This document shows positions 8,762-16,088 of a DNA stretch of 43,945 bases, piece after piece. Numbering within the stretch: the first letter of the stretch is position 1; each line of letters starts with the position of its first letter. Source of the stretch: Firmicutes bacterium HGW-Firmicutes-12 (lineage in GTDB: Bacteria; Bacillota; Peptococcia; DRI-13; PHAD01). The notes beneath the pieces were generated by a model. It searched no databases. It worked only from the letters and a program-made list of their open reading frames with translations, and had not been told where the DNA came from. The position numbers were made by a program, and so were the translations under genes. The stretch covers positions 1 to 43,945 of the forward strand of contig PHAD01000009.1 of assembly GCA_002841595.1 (NCBI GenBank), read 5' to 3'.

Positions 8762-8786
8762 GTTTCAATGAAATTTTCATTGAAAC
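8762..8786. promoter_or_regulatory. Perfect 25-bp palindrome at the -35 of the CoA operon
   Basis: GTTTCAATGAAA and TTTCATTGAAAC flank a single T. This 12-bp arm length with a one-base centre is typical of a repressor dimer site. Its right arm overlaps the -35 hexamer at 8780-8785. Confidence 0.65.
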
Positions 8787-8807
8787 CATAAACTTATAGT
8801 ATATAAT
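8780..8807 (+). promoter_or_regulatory. Sigma-A-type promoter of the CoA/TRAP operon
   Basis: TTGAAA (8780-8785), a 16-base spacer, and TATAAT (8802-8807) give a near-consensus promoter about 100 bases upstream of the VOC gene. It is embedded between two palindromes, so it is likely tightly regulated. Confidence 0.7.
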
Positions 8808-8808
8808 A

Positions 8809-8855
8809 AATATTATCACTTTGTCAACAATAATTCTTGACAAAGTGATAATATT
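8809..8855. promoter_or_regulatory. Perfect 19-bp inverted repeat at the transcription start
   Basis: AATATTATCACTTTGTCAA (8809-8827) is exactly complementary to 8837-8855, with a 9-base spacer. It begins two bases after the -10 box, so it could be an operator at +1 or a 5' mRNA hairpin. There is no T run after it, so it is not a standard terminator. Confidence 0.7.
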
Positions 8856-8909
8856 ATGGCAAATTGTTTATAGGGCTATATTAATAAGATATAGAAAAGG
8901 AGGTGAGTT

Positions 8910-9317
8910 ATGAACATTGAAGGGATATCTCATATTGGCATTGCAGCTTCAAAACTTGATGAAACAGTAAGCTTTTTCACAGAAATACTTGGAGGAGAAC
9001 TTGTTTCTAGAGAATGGGTCGATGATCAGAAATTGATTTCAGCTATGGTAAAGCTTGGTGATGATTGCATCGAGATTATGGAGTCTACTGATAGGGATGG
9101 AATTATAAGTAAATACATAGCAAAAAAAGGTGAAGGAATACACCATATTTCTTTAAGAGTCAAAGATATAGTTGGATTAATCGGTACATTAGAAAAAAAA
9201 GGAATTTGTGTTATTGGTAAACAATTGAATTCTTCTGAAATAAAGATGGCTTTTATTTCTCCTCGTAGTGCTTTTGGTATTTTAATTGAGTTGGTAGAGT
9301 TTGGAGTAAAAAAGTAA
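8910..9317 (+). CDS. VOC-family protein, methylmalonyl-CoA epimerase-like
   Basis: This 135-residue protein of the vicinal-oxygen-chelate fold has two beta-alpha-beta-beta-beta modules. Visible metal positions are His8 (ISHIGIA), His78/79 (GIHHISLRV) and Glu127 (LIELVE). This spacing matches methylmalonyl-CoA epimerase. SD AAAGGAGGTGA precedes the ATG. It is the first gene of the CoA operon, which suggests a role in setting the stereochemistry of a 2-substituted acyl-CoA. No methylmalonyl-CoA mutase is present in the window, so methylmalonyl-CoA is only one possible substrate. Length and motifs are complete. Confidence 0.85.
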   Translation: MNIEGISHIGIAASKLDETVSFFTEILGGELVSREWVDDQKLISAMVKLGDDCIEIMESTDRDGIISKYIAKKGEGIHHISLRVKDIVGLIGTLEKKGICVIGKQLNSSEIKMAFISPRSAFGILIELVEFGVKK

Positions 9318-9376
9318 TTGACTTTAAAACTTATTAATAATCGTACTAAAATAAAATCTTGAGAAGGAGATTTATC

Positions 9377-10573
9377 GTGAGTGAATTATTTAAAGGTATA
9401 AGGGTAATAGATTTTTCCAATAACGTAGCCGGACCTGTTGCGGCAACCATGTTAGCGGACTTTGGAGCCGAAGTGATTAAAATAGAAAAACCGTTTGTAG
9501 GGGACGACAGTCGTGGTTTTGTGCCGTTTGTGGAAGGTAAAAGCGTTATGTTCATGTGGTTGAATCGTGGAAAAAAATCTATCGTACTGGATATGAAGAG
9601 CCCGGAGGGAAAAGAAATATTCAAATCATTTGTTAGAAAAGCAGATGTCGTAGTAGAGAGCTTTAGGCCCGGTGTGATGGAAAGGCTGGGTCTTAATTAT
9701 GAGGAATTAAAAAAGATCAATCCCAAATTGATCATGTGTTCTGCATCAGCTTTCGGACAAACGGGGCCGTACAGACAATTGCCGGGTTATGACATGATTG
9801 CGCAGGCAGTCAGCGGCGTTATGGCTATTACAGGTTATCCCGATGGACCGCCGACAAAAATAGGTCCTTCTCTGGCAGATTATTGCTGCGCGTTTAATGC
9901 TTTCGGTGCGATAGCTTCATCCCTGTTTTATAGAGAAAAGACGGGGATCGGTCAATATATTGATGTGTCTCTTGCTGATTCCATACTGGCCATAAACGAC
10001 CATGTTGAAATTGGCTTCCAGGATCCTAATGTCAGTAGAAACGGCAACCACCATGTCATGATCGGACCATATGGCGTGTTCAGTGGGAATAATGGTAGTA
10101 TCGCGCTTGGTGCTGTAAATGAGAACTTATGGGCTAAGTTATGTAAGCTGATGGGGAAAGAAGAATATATTGATCATCCTGATTACAATAACACCGGGAA
10201 ACGAGTAAAAGTACTTGACAGTGTAATCGAAATGATTGAGACATGGTTGAAAACATTCGATAGCATGGTTGAAGCAGAAAAGATACTAAAAGAAAATGGA
10301 ATCCCATGCGCAAAAATCAACACAGTTCAAGATTTAAAGACGGATCCTCATTACCTTGCACGGGGAATGATTACAGAATTAAAAACACCTCAACTTTCCG
10401 TAGGTAGCGTAAAAACAAGAGGCATTCACATCAAATTCTCTGAAACCCCGGGAGAAATGGGTGTAAGTCCAGAACTTGGCGAGCATACTGATGAATTACT
10501 TAGAGATATTTTGGGCTTAGATGATGAAGGCATTAATGAACTGAAAGCTAAGGGAGCTTTTGGAACGAAATAA
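9377..10573 (+). CDS. Family III CoA-transferase (CaiB/BaiF type)
   Basis: This 398-residue protein moves CoA between carboxylic acids by the family III mechanism. The N-terminal VIDFSNNVAGPVAATMLADFGAEVIKIE pattern (quoted in part), SFRPGVMERLG, the GYDMIAQAVSG segment with the expected catalytic Asp, and KTGIGQYIDVSL are family hallmarks. The chosen start is GTG at 9377, seven bases after AAGGAG. A TTG at 9359 lies upstream of that SD and is rejected. In the operon it probably activates the acid brought in by the TRAP transporter, in the same way as the BbsEF-type step of benzylsuccinate oxidation. The CoA donor and acceptor are not readable from sequence. Confidence 0.93.
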   Translation: MSELFKGIRVIDFSNNVAGPVAATMLADFGAEVIKIEKPFVGDDSRGFVPFVEGKSVMFMWLNRGKKSIVLDMKSPEGKEIFKSFVRKADVVVESFRPGVMERLGLNYEELKKINPKLIMCSASAFGQTGPYRQLPGYDMIAQAVSGVMAITGYPDGPPTKIGPSLADYCCAFNAFGAIASSLFYREKTGIGQYIDVSLADSILAINDHVEIGFQDPNVSRNGNHHVMIGPYGVFSGNNGSIALGAVNENLWAKLCKLMGKEEYIDHPDYNNTGKRVKVLDSVIEMIETWLKTFDSMVEAEKILKENGIPCAKINTVQDLKTDPHYLARGMITELKTPQLSVGSVKTRGIHIKFSETPGEMGVSPELGEHTDELLRDILGLDDEGINELKAKGAFGTK

Positions 10574-10647
10574 ATTTGCCATTTATTCGATTGAGAAGCG
10601 ATAAAAACGTAATAAGATATTATTTCAAAAAGAACGGAGGTGTTGTT

Positions 10648-11400
10648 ATGACGATACAAAAAGGTAGAGTAGCAATTGTAACGGGTGCCGGACAAGGTAT
10701 TGGTAAAGGTATTGCCATAAAGCTGGCCGAGGCTGGAGCCAATGTGGTAGCTTGTGATATTAATGAGAAAAACGCCCGGGAAGTTGTGGATGAAATAAAA
10801 GCATCCGGCTATGAATCCCTTGCTGTGGCTTGTGATGTGGGATCAAAACCGGATTGCGAACGTTTGGTTATGTCAGCATTGAACCAGTGGGGAAGAGTGG
10901 ACATTTTAGTGAATAATGCCGGTATTATTAGAGACGCTTTAATCTACAAAATGACTGAGGAGCAGTGGGACGCCGTGTTGAGGGTAAATTTGAAAGGACC
11001 CTTTATGATGACCCAGGCTTCCATCGTACCTATGAAAGAGCAAAAATTCGGAAGAATTATCAATATTTCCTCATCGGCCTGTAAGGGCAATATAGGTCAG
11101 GCAAATTATTCTTCAGCCAAAGCTGCAATCAACGCATTAACTTATACCTCAGCGTTGGAGCTTGGCAAATATGGTATTACCGTAAATTCTATTTGCCCTG
11201 GCGTAATTGATTCAGAGATGGTCCGCTCTGTACCACAAAACATTCTTGACAGATGGCTTGCTGTCATCCCTGCTAAACGTATTGGACAACCAGAAGATAT
11301 GGCACATATGGTCATGGCTTATGCTGCAGAAGAGGCCGGTTATCTTAATGGACAGACTATTTATGTTGACGGTGGTATGCAGACGGGGCTTAAGATGTAG
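10648..11400 (+). CDS. Short-chain dehydrogenase/reductase (3-hydroxyacyl-CoA dehydrogenase-like)
   Basis: This is a 250-residue classical SDR. The nucleotide motif TGAGQGIG is at 12-19, NNAG at 89-92, and the catalytic Ser142, Tyr154 and Lys158 (YSSAK) are all present. The Asp at the end of strand 2 (ACDINE) suggests NAD(H) preference. The start at 10648 follows ACGGAGG. A frame open from 10576 lacks a ribosome site. It is placed between the CoA-transferase and the HMGCS-like gene, so it probably oxidises a 3-hydroxyacyl-CoA to the 3-oxoacyl-CoA that the thiolase then handles. A FabG-type reductase role is an alternative. Confidence 0.9.
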   Translation: MTIQKGRVAIVTGAGQGIGKGIAIKLAEAGANVVACDINEKNAREVVDEIKASGYESLAVACDVGSKPDCERLVMSALNQWGRVDILVNNAGIIRDALIYKMTEEQWDAVLRVNLKGPFMMTQASIVPMKEQKFGRIINISSSACKGNIGQANYSSAKAAINALTYTSALELGKYGITVNSICPGVIDSEMVRSVPQNILDRWLAVIPAKRIGQPEDMAHMVMAYAAEEAGYLNGQTIYVDGGMQTGLKM

Positions 11401-11510
11401 CTGACAGGTTAGCGATACTTATTAAGAAATTCACCTTAATAGCAAAAGGCATGCTTTGCAGGAAGTGTTTTGCTCTTTAAATACGGTACTGTGAACGGAG
11501 GGATAAATAT

Positions 11511-12923
11511 ATGGCTGGAATAACTACTTATGGAGCTTATATACCTTATAACAGACTAGACCGAGAGCGTATCAAAGAAGCTTTCGGAAAACCGGTGCTG
11601 ACAGGGGAAAAGGCTGTTGCAAATTACGATGAAGACAGTATTACCATGGGAGTATCAGCAGCTCTGGACTGCTGTAAAAATATAAATCCGCAAGACATTG
11701 ACGCTATCTACTTTGCTACTACAACTTCGCCATACAAAGAGAAGCAGTGCGCCACAGTCATTTCTGGCGTTATTGATAGCAGGAAGTCAGTTAGGACGGC
11801 TGATTTCGGTAATTCCCTCAGATGTGGATCCACTGCTCTTTTGGCAGCTATGGATGGAGCTAAGAACGGGCTTAATGTCTTGCTCTCGGTCAGTGACTGT
11901 AGACTAGGGGCTGCGGACGGTCTGAATGAGGTGGTTTTTGGCGATGGAGCAGTATCTTTCGCTCTGGGCAACAAAAATGTTATTGCTGAAATACTTGACT
12001 GGTACAGTATTTCTAGCGATTTTCATGATCAATGGCGTGCAACTGATGATATTTTTGTGCGTAATTGGGAAGAAAGATTTTGTGTAACACAAGGGTATAA
12101 TAAATTCATGATTGAAGCGGCCGAAGGTGTTATGACAAAAACAGGGCTAAAGCCAGAGGATTTTTATCGGGTTGTTATCTATGCACACTCAACTAGATAC
12201 CAGTTGGAAATTGCAAAAAAAATAGGGTTTCGTCCGGACCAAATTCAAGACAGCCTGTATGCGTCAATTGGTAATACCGGAGCAGCAAGCGCTCCAATGA
12301 TGCTTGTTGCTTCATTTGAAGAAGCTCAACCTGGAGATAAAATACTTTTTATGACTTACGGAGAGGGCAGCGATGCCGTAGTTTTTGAGGTAACTAAAGA
12401 AATATTAAAATTAAAATATCGTCCTAGTATAAATAAATACATCAATACTAAAAAGGTAACAATGAACTACGAGAAATATTTGCGCTGGAGAAAGCTAATA
12501 ATCACAGAACCGGCTAAAAGACCTCGCCAAGAAAGGTCATCCTTACCAGAGTATTATCGCAATTCCGATAAGAATTTTGCGCTATATGGTTGCAGATGCA
12601 CCAACTGCGGTACTCCCCAGTTCCCTCCTACTAGGATATGTATTCAATGCCAAGCAGTAGATAAAATGGAAAAATACAGAATGTACGGAAAGAAAGCAAC
12701 TATTGCTTCATACACGGTTGATTATCTTGCAGAATCCCTTGATCCCCCAAATGTTATCGTGGTAGTAGACTTCGAAGGAGGGGGGCGTATGTTTTGCCAC
12801 CTCATCGATTGCGATTTGGATAGAATACAGATTGGCATGGAGGTAGATATGTCCTACCGTCGATTATTTGTAGAGGGTGGGATACATACCTATTTTTGGA
12901 AAGCTATCTTTAAAAAGCATTAA
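11511..12923 (+). CDS. HMG-CoA-synthase-like protein fused to a DUF35 zinc-ribbon/OB domain
   Basis: This 470-residue, two-part protein has a thiolase-fold, HMG-CoA-synthase-like N-terminal part (1-300), with GITTYGAYIP at the start and a nucleophile Cys105 in LRCGSTALLAAMD. A His in IYAHSTR and GNTGAASAPMML follow. Residues 340-470 are a DUF35 module: zinc ribbon C363-x2-C366...C377-x2-C380, then an OB fold (ASYTVDYLAES...VVVDFEGGGRMF). In archaea, separate thiolase, DUF35 and HMGCS subunits form one complex that channels acetoacetyl-CoA. Here DUF35 is covalently joined to the synthase-like part, and the thiolase is encoded next door. The SD ACGGAGGG precedes the ATG. The reaction (condensation or its reverse) is unknown. 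Confidence 0.88.
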   Translation: MAGITTYGAYIPYNRLDRERIKEAFGKPVLTGEKAVANYDEDSITMGVSAALDCCKNINPQDIDAIYFATTTSPYKEKQCATVISGVIDSRKSVRTADFGNSLRCGSTALLAAMDGAKNGLNVLLSVSDCRLGAADGLNEVVFGDGAVSFALGNKNVIAEILDWYSISSDFHDQWRATDDIFVRNWEERFCVTQGYNKFMIEAAEGVMTKTGLKPEDFYRVVIYAHSTRYQLEIAKKIGFRPDQIQDSLYASIGNTGAASAPMMLVASFEEAQPGDKILFMTYGEGSDAVVFEVTKEILKLKYRPSINKYINTKKVTMNYEKYLRWRKLIITEPAKRPRQERSSLPEYYRNSDKNFALYGCRCTNCGTPQFPPTRICIQCQAVDKMEKYRMYGKKATIASYTVDYLAESLDPPNVIVVVDFEGGGRMFCHLIDCDLDRIQIGMEVDMSYRRLFVEGGIHTYFWKAIFKKH

Positions 12924-12937
12924 GGAGGATGAATGTA

Positions 12938-14119
12938 ATGGCCGTTGGCATAAAAGATAAAGCAGCAGTAGTCGGGATGGGCTGTAGCAAATTTGGGGAA
13001 CGTTTCGACTGTAGCTTAGAGGATTTGATGCTAGAGGCTGTCACCGAAGCGTTGAAGGATGCTAATATTGAATTTAACGATATCGATGCGTTTTGGTTTG
13101 GAACCTATTGTTCCGGATTGGCTGGAGATACTTTTTCGAACCGTATGAAGAGTCAGTACAAACCTGTCACACGTATAGAGAATAAGTGCTGCACCGGTAC
13201 GGATGCATTTCGCAACGCCTGTTATGCAGTGATTTCGGGCGCTTGTGACGTAGCCATGGCAATTGGTGCGGAAAAACTTAAAGATGGCGGTTACAGCGGG
13301 TTAGCTATTCCCAATGTTGAATCTGACCGGACAGTTCCGGACTTGTCGGCGCCTGCCATGTTTGCCTTTTTAGGGTCTTCCTATGCACACAAGTATGGTC
13401 TTACAGAAAAACAATTACGGGGAACTTTAGCACGCATTGCGTTTAAAAACCATTCTAATGGGGCGTTAAACCCCAAAGCGATGTTTCAAGCGGAAGTACC
13501 CATGAAAAAAATTCTAGAATCGCCTGTTATTGCTTACCCCCTTACTCTAATGGATTGTTCGGGAGTTGCAGACGGCTGTAGCTGCGCCATCATCACCCGA
13601 ACAGAAGATGCCAAGAAATACAGGAATGACCCTATGTATGTTAAGGCGATGCAGATTGCCGCAGGTCCCGCCCATAGCGAAAGACACCAGAGTTATGACT
13701 TTACAACAGTAAAGGAAACATGCTATGCGGCTGAAGCGGCATACAGGGAGGCCGGTATCACTGAACCAAGAAATCAAATTAACCTGGCCGAAGTGCATGA
13801 CTGCTTTACAGTAACGGAATTAACCATATATGAGGATTTATTATTAAGTGAGCGTGGCGACGGATGGAAAGATGTAATGAGGGGAGTTTTTGACCGGGGT
13901 GGTGTACTCCCAGTTAATATTGACGGTGGCCTTAAGTCATTTGGGCATCCGATTGGAGCTAGCGGCATTCGTATGTTGTATGAAATGTGGTTACAATTCC
14001 ATGAAAAGGCTGGTCTGAGGCAGAGGGAGAATCCTAAATTAGGATTGACCCATAACATGGGAGGAACACCCTATTCGTGTGTGGCAGGCGTAACAATTGT
14101 GGGAAAAGAACTGGGCTAG
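12938..14119 (+). CDS. SCP-x-type thiolase
   Basis: This 393-residue thiolase belongs to the acetyl-CoA acetyltransferase / SCP2-thiolase group. An N-terminal Cys motif is visible in ENKCCTGTDAFRNACYAV, the catalytic His motif in GGLKSFGHPIGASGIRMLYE, and a terminal HNMGGTPYSCVAGVTIVG. The SD AAGGAGG (12922-12928) overlaps the stop of the HMGCS-DUF35 gene. The ATG at 12938 is 9 bases downstream and is preferred over the in-frame ATG at 12929, which abuts the SD. BbsB of toluene degradation and archaeal acetoacetyl-CoA thiolases belong to this group and need a DUF35 partner, which is supplied here by the preceding fusion. The inferred role is the thiolytic or condensing step of the operon's pathway. 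Confidence 0.9.
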   Translation: MAVGIKDKAAVVGMGCSKFGERFDCSLEDLMLEAVTEALKDANIEFNDIDAFWFGTYCSGLAGDTFSNRMKSQYKPVTRIENKCCTGTDAFRNACYAVISGACDVAMAIGAEKLKDGGYSGLAIPNVESDRTVPDLSAPAMFAFLGSSYAHKYGLTEKQLRGTLARIAFKNHSNGALNPKAMFQAEVPMKKILESPVIAYPLTLMDCSGVADGCSCAIITRTEDAKKYRNDPMYVKAMQIAAGPAHSERHQSYDFTTVKETCYAAEAAYREAGITEPRNQINLAEVHDCFTVTELTIYEDLLLSERGDGWKDVMRGVFDRGGVLPVNIDGGLKSFGHPIGASGIRMLYEMWLQFHEKAGLRQRENPKLGLTHNMGGTPYSCVAGVTIVGKELG

Positions 14120-14122
14120 GCA

Positions 14123-14326
14123 ATGAATATTGAGCAGTGTCTGGAACAAATATGCCCTGCTACAGGCCATTCAATTAAAGTCAGGATAATTTTCACTGTT
14201 GAAGGAGGGGATTCGTGTTCGGTTGATATCGAAGTGCTATTTAGACAATGTAGCAGGATGAGATCCTGTGAGGAATTCAATAATAATATATTTTGTTTAT
14301 TGTGTAAGAAAGAAGCAGATGATTGA
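14123..14326 (+). CDS. Small Cys-rich protein (67 residues), unknown
   Basis: This frame starts 3 bases after the thiolase stop, so it is likely translationally coupled. The protein has seven cysteines (C6, C11, C32, C43, C49, C58, C61) in 67 residues, ending in a CxxC pair (FCLLCKK). No signal peptide or membrane helix is seen. I know no family. Its position inside the CoA operon suggests a metal-binding or redox accessory to the thiolase or synthase-like enzymes. It could also be a zinc-ribbon remnant. The ribosome site is weak. Confidence 0.5.
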   Translation: MNIEQCLEQICPATGHSIKVRIIFTVEGGDSCSVDIEVLFRQCSRMRSCEEFNNNIFCLLCKKEADD

Positions 14327-14384
14327 AAATACATGAAATTAATAAACAATATAGATTAATTACCATGTTTAAGGGGCGTGATAA

Positions 14385-14426
14385 ATGAAAAAAAATCCAA
14401 TAAGGATCGCAAAAAATACTAATTAA
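14385..14426 (+). CDS. Possible 13-residue leader peptide before dctP
   Basis: ATG at 14385 follows AAGGGGCG by a few bases and encodes MKKNPIRIAKNTN, then stops 19 bases before the dctP start. It may be a translated leader, or chance. Confidence 0.25.
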   Translation: MKKNPIRIAKNTN

Positions 14427-14445
14427 TTAAAGGGAGGAAAATTAA

Positions 14446-15489
14446 ATGAGAAAAAATAAGCTTTGGGCGTTAATAACATTATTAATATTTATAACAGTTA
14501 TATTCGCAGGTTGCGGACAAGAAAAGGAACAAGAGCAAAGTGAGCCTGAAATAATTGTGCTCAAAATGGGTACACATTATAACACGGAACATTATATAAC
14601 TAAGGGTTATTTTGAGTTTGAGAAAGAAGTAGAAGCTAACTCAAATGGGCGAATTGATGTACAGATTTTCCATAGTTCCTCTATTATAAAAGATGACCGT
14701 CAAGCTGTTCAGTTGTTATCAGATAATAGTGTTCAGATAGCGCATTCTGAATGTAGTATGATTGGTACAGTTATCAATGACAAAAGATGGGAATCCTTAT
14801 CTATTCCCTATTACTTTGGAACAGAACCTCAAGTGATTTACAATATTCTTGATAATGGAAAAGCATTTTCAATGCTGAGTAAAGATCTTGAGGGTAAAGT
14901 AAAGATAAAAGTCATTGGGACAGCCAATGGGGGAAGTGCTTCTATTTCAAATACAAAAAAGTCTATTGAAAGTATGGAAGATTTTAAAGGGTTAAAAATA
15001 AGGGTGCCTGAGTCTAAACCATATCTGGAGCCGATTAAATTATGGGGAGCAAATCCTACACCTATGAATTTTGGTGAGATTTATACTTCTTTACAACAAA
15101 AAGCTATTGATGGTGTCTTTACTTCTAAAACGGCAATAGTAGATTTCAAATTTCCTGAACTTTGTAAGTATCATACAAACATCAACCCATTTTTACTTAT
15201 TTTTACTTTTGGGATAAACACTGATTTTTATAATAGCTTACCATCAGATATGCAAAAAATAGTATTAGAGGCTAGTGACAATATGATCAAAACAATTAGG
15301 GAAGGAGCTGTAGAGAAAGAAAAAAGTCTTGATGAAGCATTAGTACAACAAGGTGTGAAAGTAGTTAATCTAAGTCCCCAGTTCCAGAGTGACCTTCAAA
15401 AAGCAGTTGCCCCATATGTTGAAGAAAGAAAGGCTGAAATTGCTGAGTATATTAAAATTGTAGATGAAGATATTAAAAATCTGAAGTAG
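14446..15489 (+). CDS. dctP: TRAP transporter substrate-binding lipoprotein (DctP family)
   Basis: This 347-residue extracytoplasmic solute receptor has a lipoprotein signal ending in the lipobox FAGC (Cys23), so it is anchored to the outer face of the membrane, as expected in a Gram-positive or Negativicute. The DctP core is clear: KMGTHYN start strand, LKIRVPES with the conserved substrate-carboxylate Arg186, GANPTPMNFGEIYTSLQQKAIDG, and a helical C-terminus. SD GGGAGG precedes the ATG. The conserved Arg points to a carboxylate ligand, consistent with the CoA-transferase upstream. It is followed by a strong hairpin and then dctQM. Confidence 0.95.
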   Translation: MRKNKLWALITLLIFITVIFAGCGQEKEQEQSEPEIIVLKMGTHYNTEHYITKGYFEFEKEVEANSNGRIDVQIFHSSSIIKDDRQAVQLLSDNSVQIAHSECSMIGTVINDKRWESLSIPYYFGTEPQVIYNILDNGKAFSMLSKDLEGKVKIKVIGTANGGSASISNTKKSIESMEDFKGLKIRVPESKPYLEPIKLWGANPTPMNFGEIYTSLQQKAIDGVFTSKTAIVDFKFPELCKYHTNINPFLLIFTFGINTDFYNSLPSDMQKIVLEASDNMIKTIREGAVEKEKSLDEALVQQGVKVVNLSPQFQSDLQKAVAPYVEERKAEIAEYIKIVDEDIKNLK

Positions 15490-15492
15490 TAA

Positions 15493-15549
15493 TTATTATA
15501 TAACTGGACCTTAGTCTTCGAGAAGACAATAGGTCCAGTTATATAATAA
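15493..15549 (+). promoter_or_regulatory. Perfect 19-bp intercistronic hairpin between dctP and dctQ
   Basis: 15493-15511 is exactly complementary to 15531-15549 (TTATTATATAACTGGACCT arm), with a nested GTCTT/AAGAC mini-stem in the loop. No T run follows. It likely stabilises or processes the mRNA so that the binding protein is made in excess over the membrane subunits. Confidence 0.75.
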
Positions 15550-15567
15550 ACCAATGGAGGAAATATG

Positions 15568-16056
15568 ATGAAAAAAAGGAAAATAATATTAAGAGATATT
15601 GAAGTCAATTTATGTATCGTATTGATGATTGTAATGCTTATTGTTGCCACGCTTGGGGTGTTCTTTAGGTATGTTCTTAACAACTCTTTAGTATGGTCAG
15701 ATGAAATATGCCGTTATATGTTCATGTGGCTAGTATTTTTATCCGCCTCATATGCAGTTGCGATGAGAAAGCAACTTACTATTGAATTACTTACGACATA
15801 TTTGTTAAAAGACAGGATTGGGACATTGAAAATAATTAAGATAATGGACAATATTATCTGTATAGTTTTTTCTTTGTTTCTTGTTGTTGTAGGTTATAAG
15901 CTCGTAATAAATACAATCGAATTTAGTCCAGTTCTGCAAATTCCTATGAAAGTGGTGTATTCATGTCTTCCCATTGGTTGTCTGCTAATAGTGGTTCGTA
16001 TTGTCGAAACATTGTTACAAAAAGAGAAAAATGAGGAAACGGCTGAATATCGTTGA
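15568..16056 (+). CDS. dctQ: TRAP transporter small membrane subunit (DctQ family)
   Basis: This is a 162-residue protein with four transmembrane helices, and a typical WSDEICRYMFMWLVFLSASYAVAMRKQL core (quoted in part). DctQ spans the membrane with DctM and docks the binding protein. Two adjacent ATGs (15565, 15568) follow GGAGG. The second has the better spacing of 7. It lies directly after the dctP hairpin and 32 bases before dctM. Length and hydrophobic profile are normal. Confidence 0.92.
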   Translation: MKKRKIILRDIEVNLCIVLMIVMLIVATLGVFFRYVLNNSLVWSDEICRYMFMWLVFLSASYAVAMRKQLTIELLTTYLLKDRIGTLKIIKIMDNIICIVFSLFLVVVGYKLVINTIEFSPVLQIPMKVVYSCLPIGCLLIVVRIVETLLQKEKNEETAEYR

Positions 16057-16088
16057 TATCAGTATAGACTGCATAAGGGAGGAAGAAA

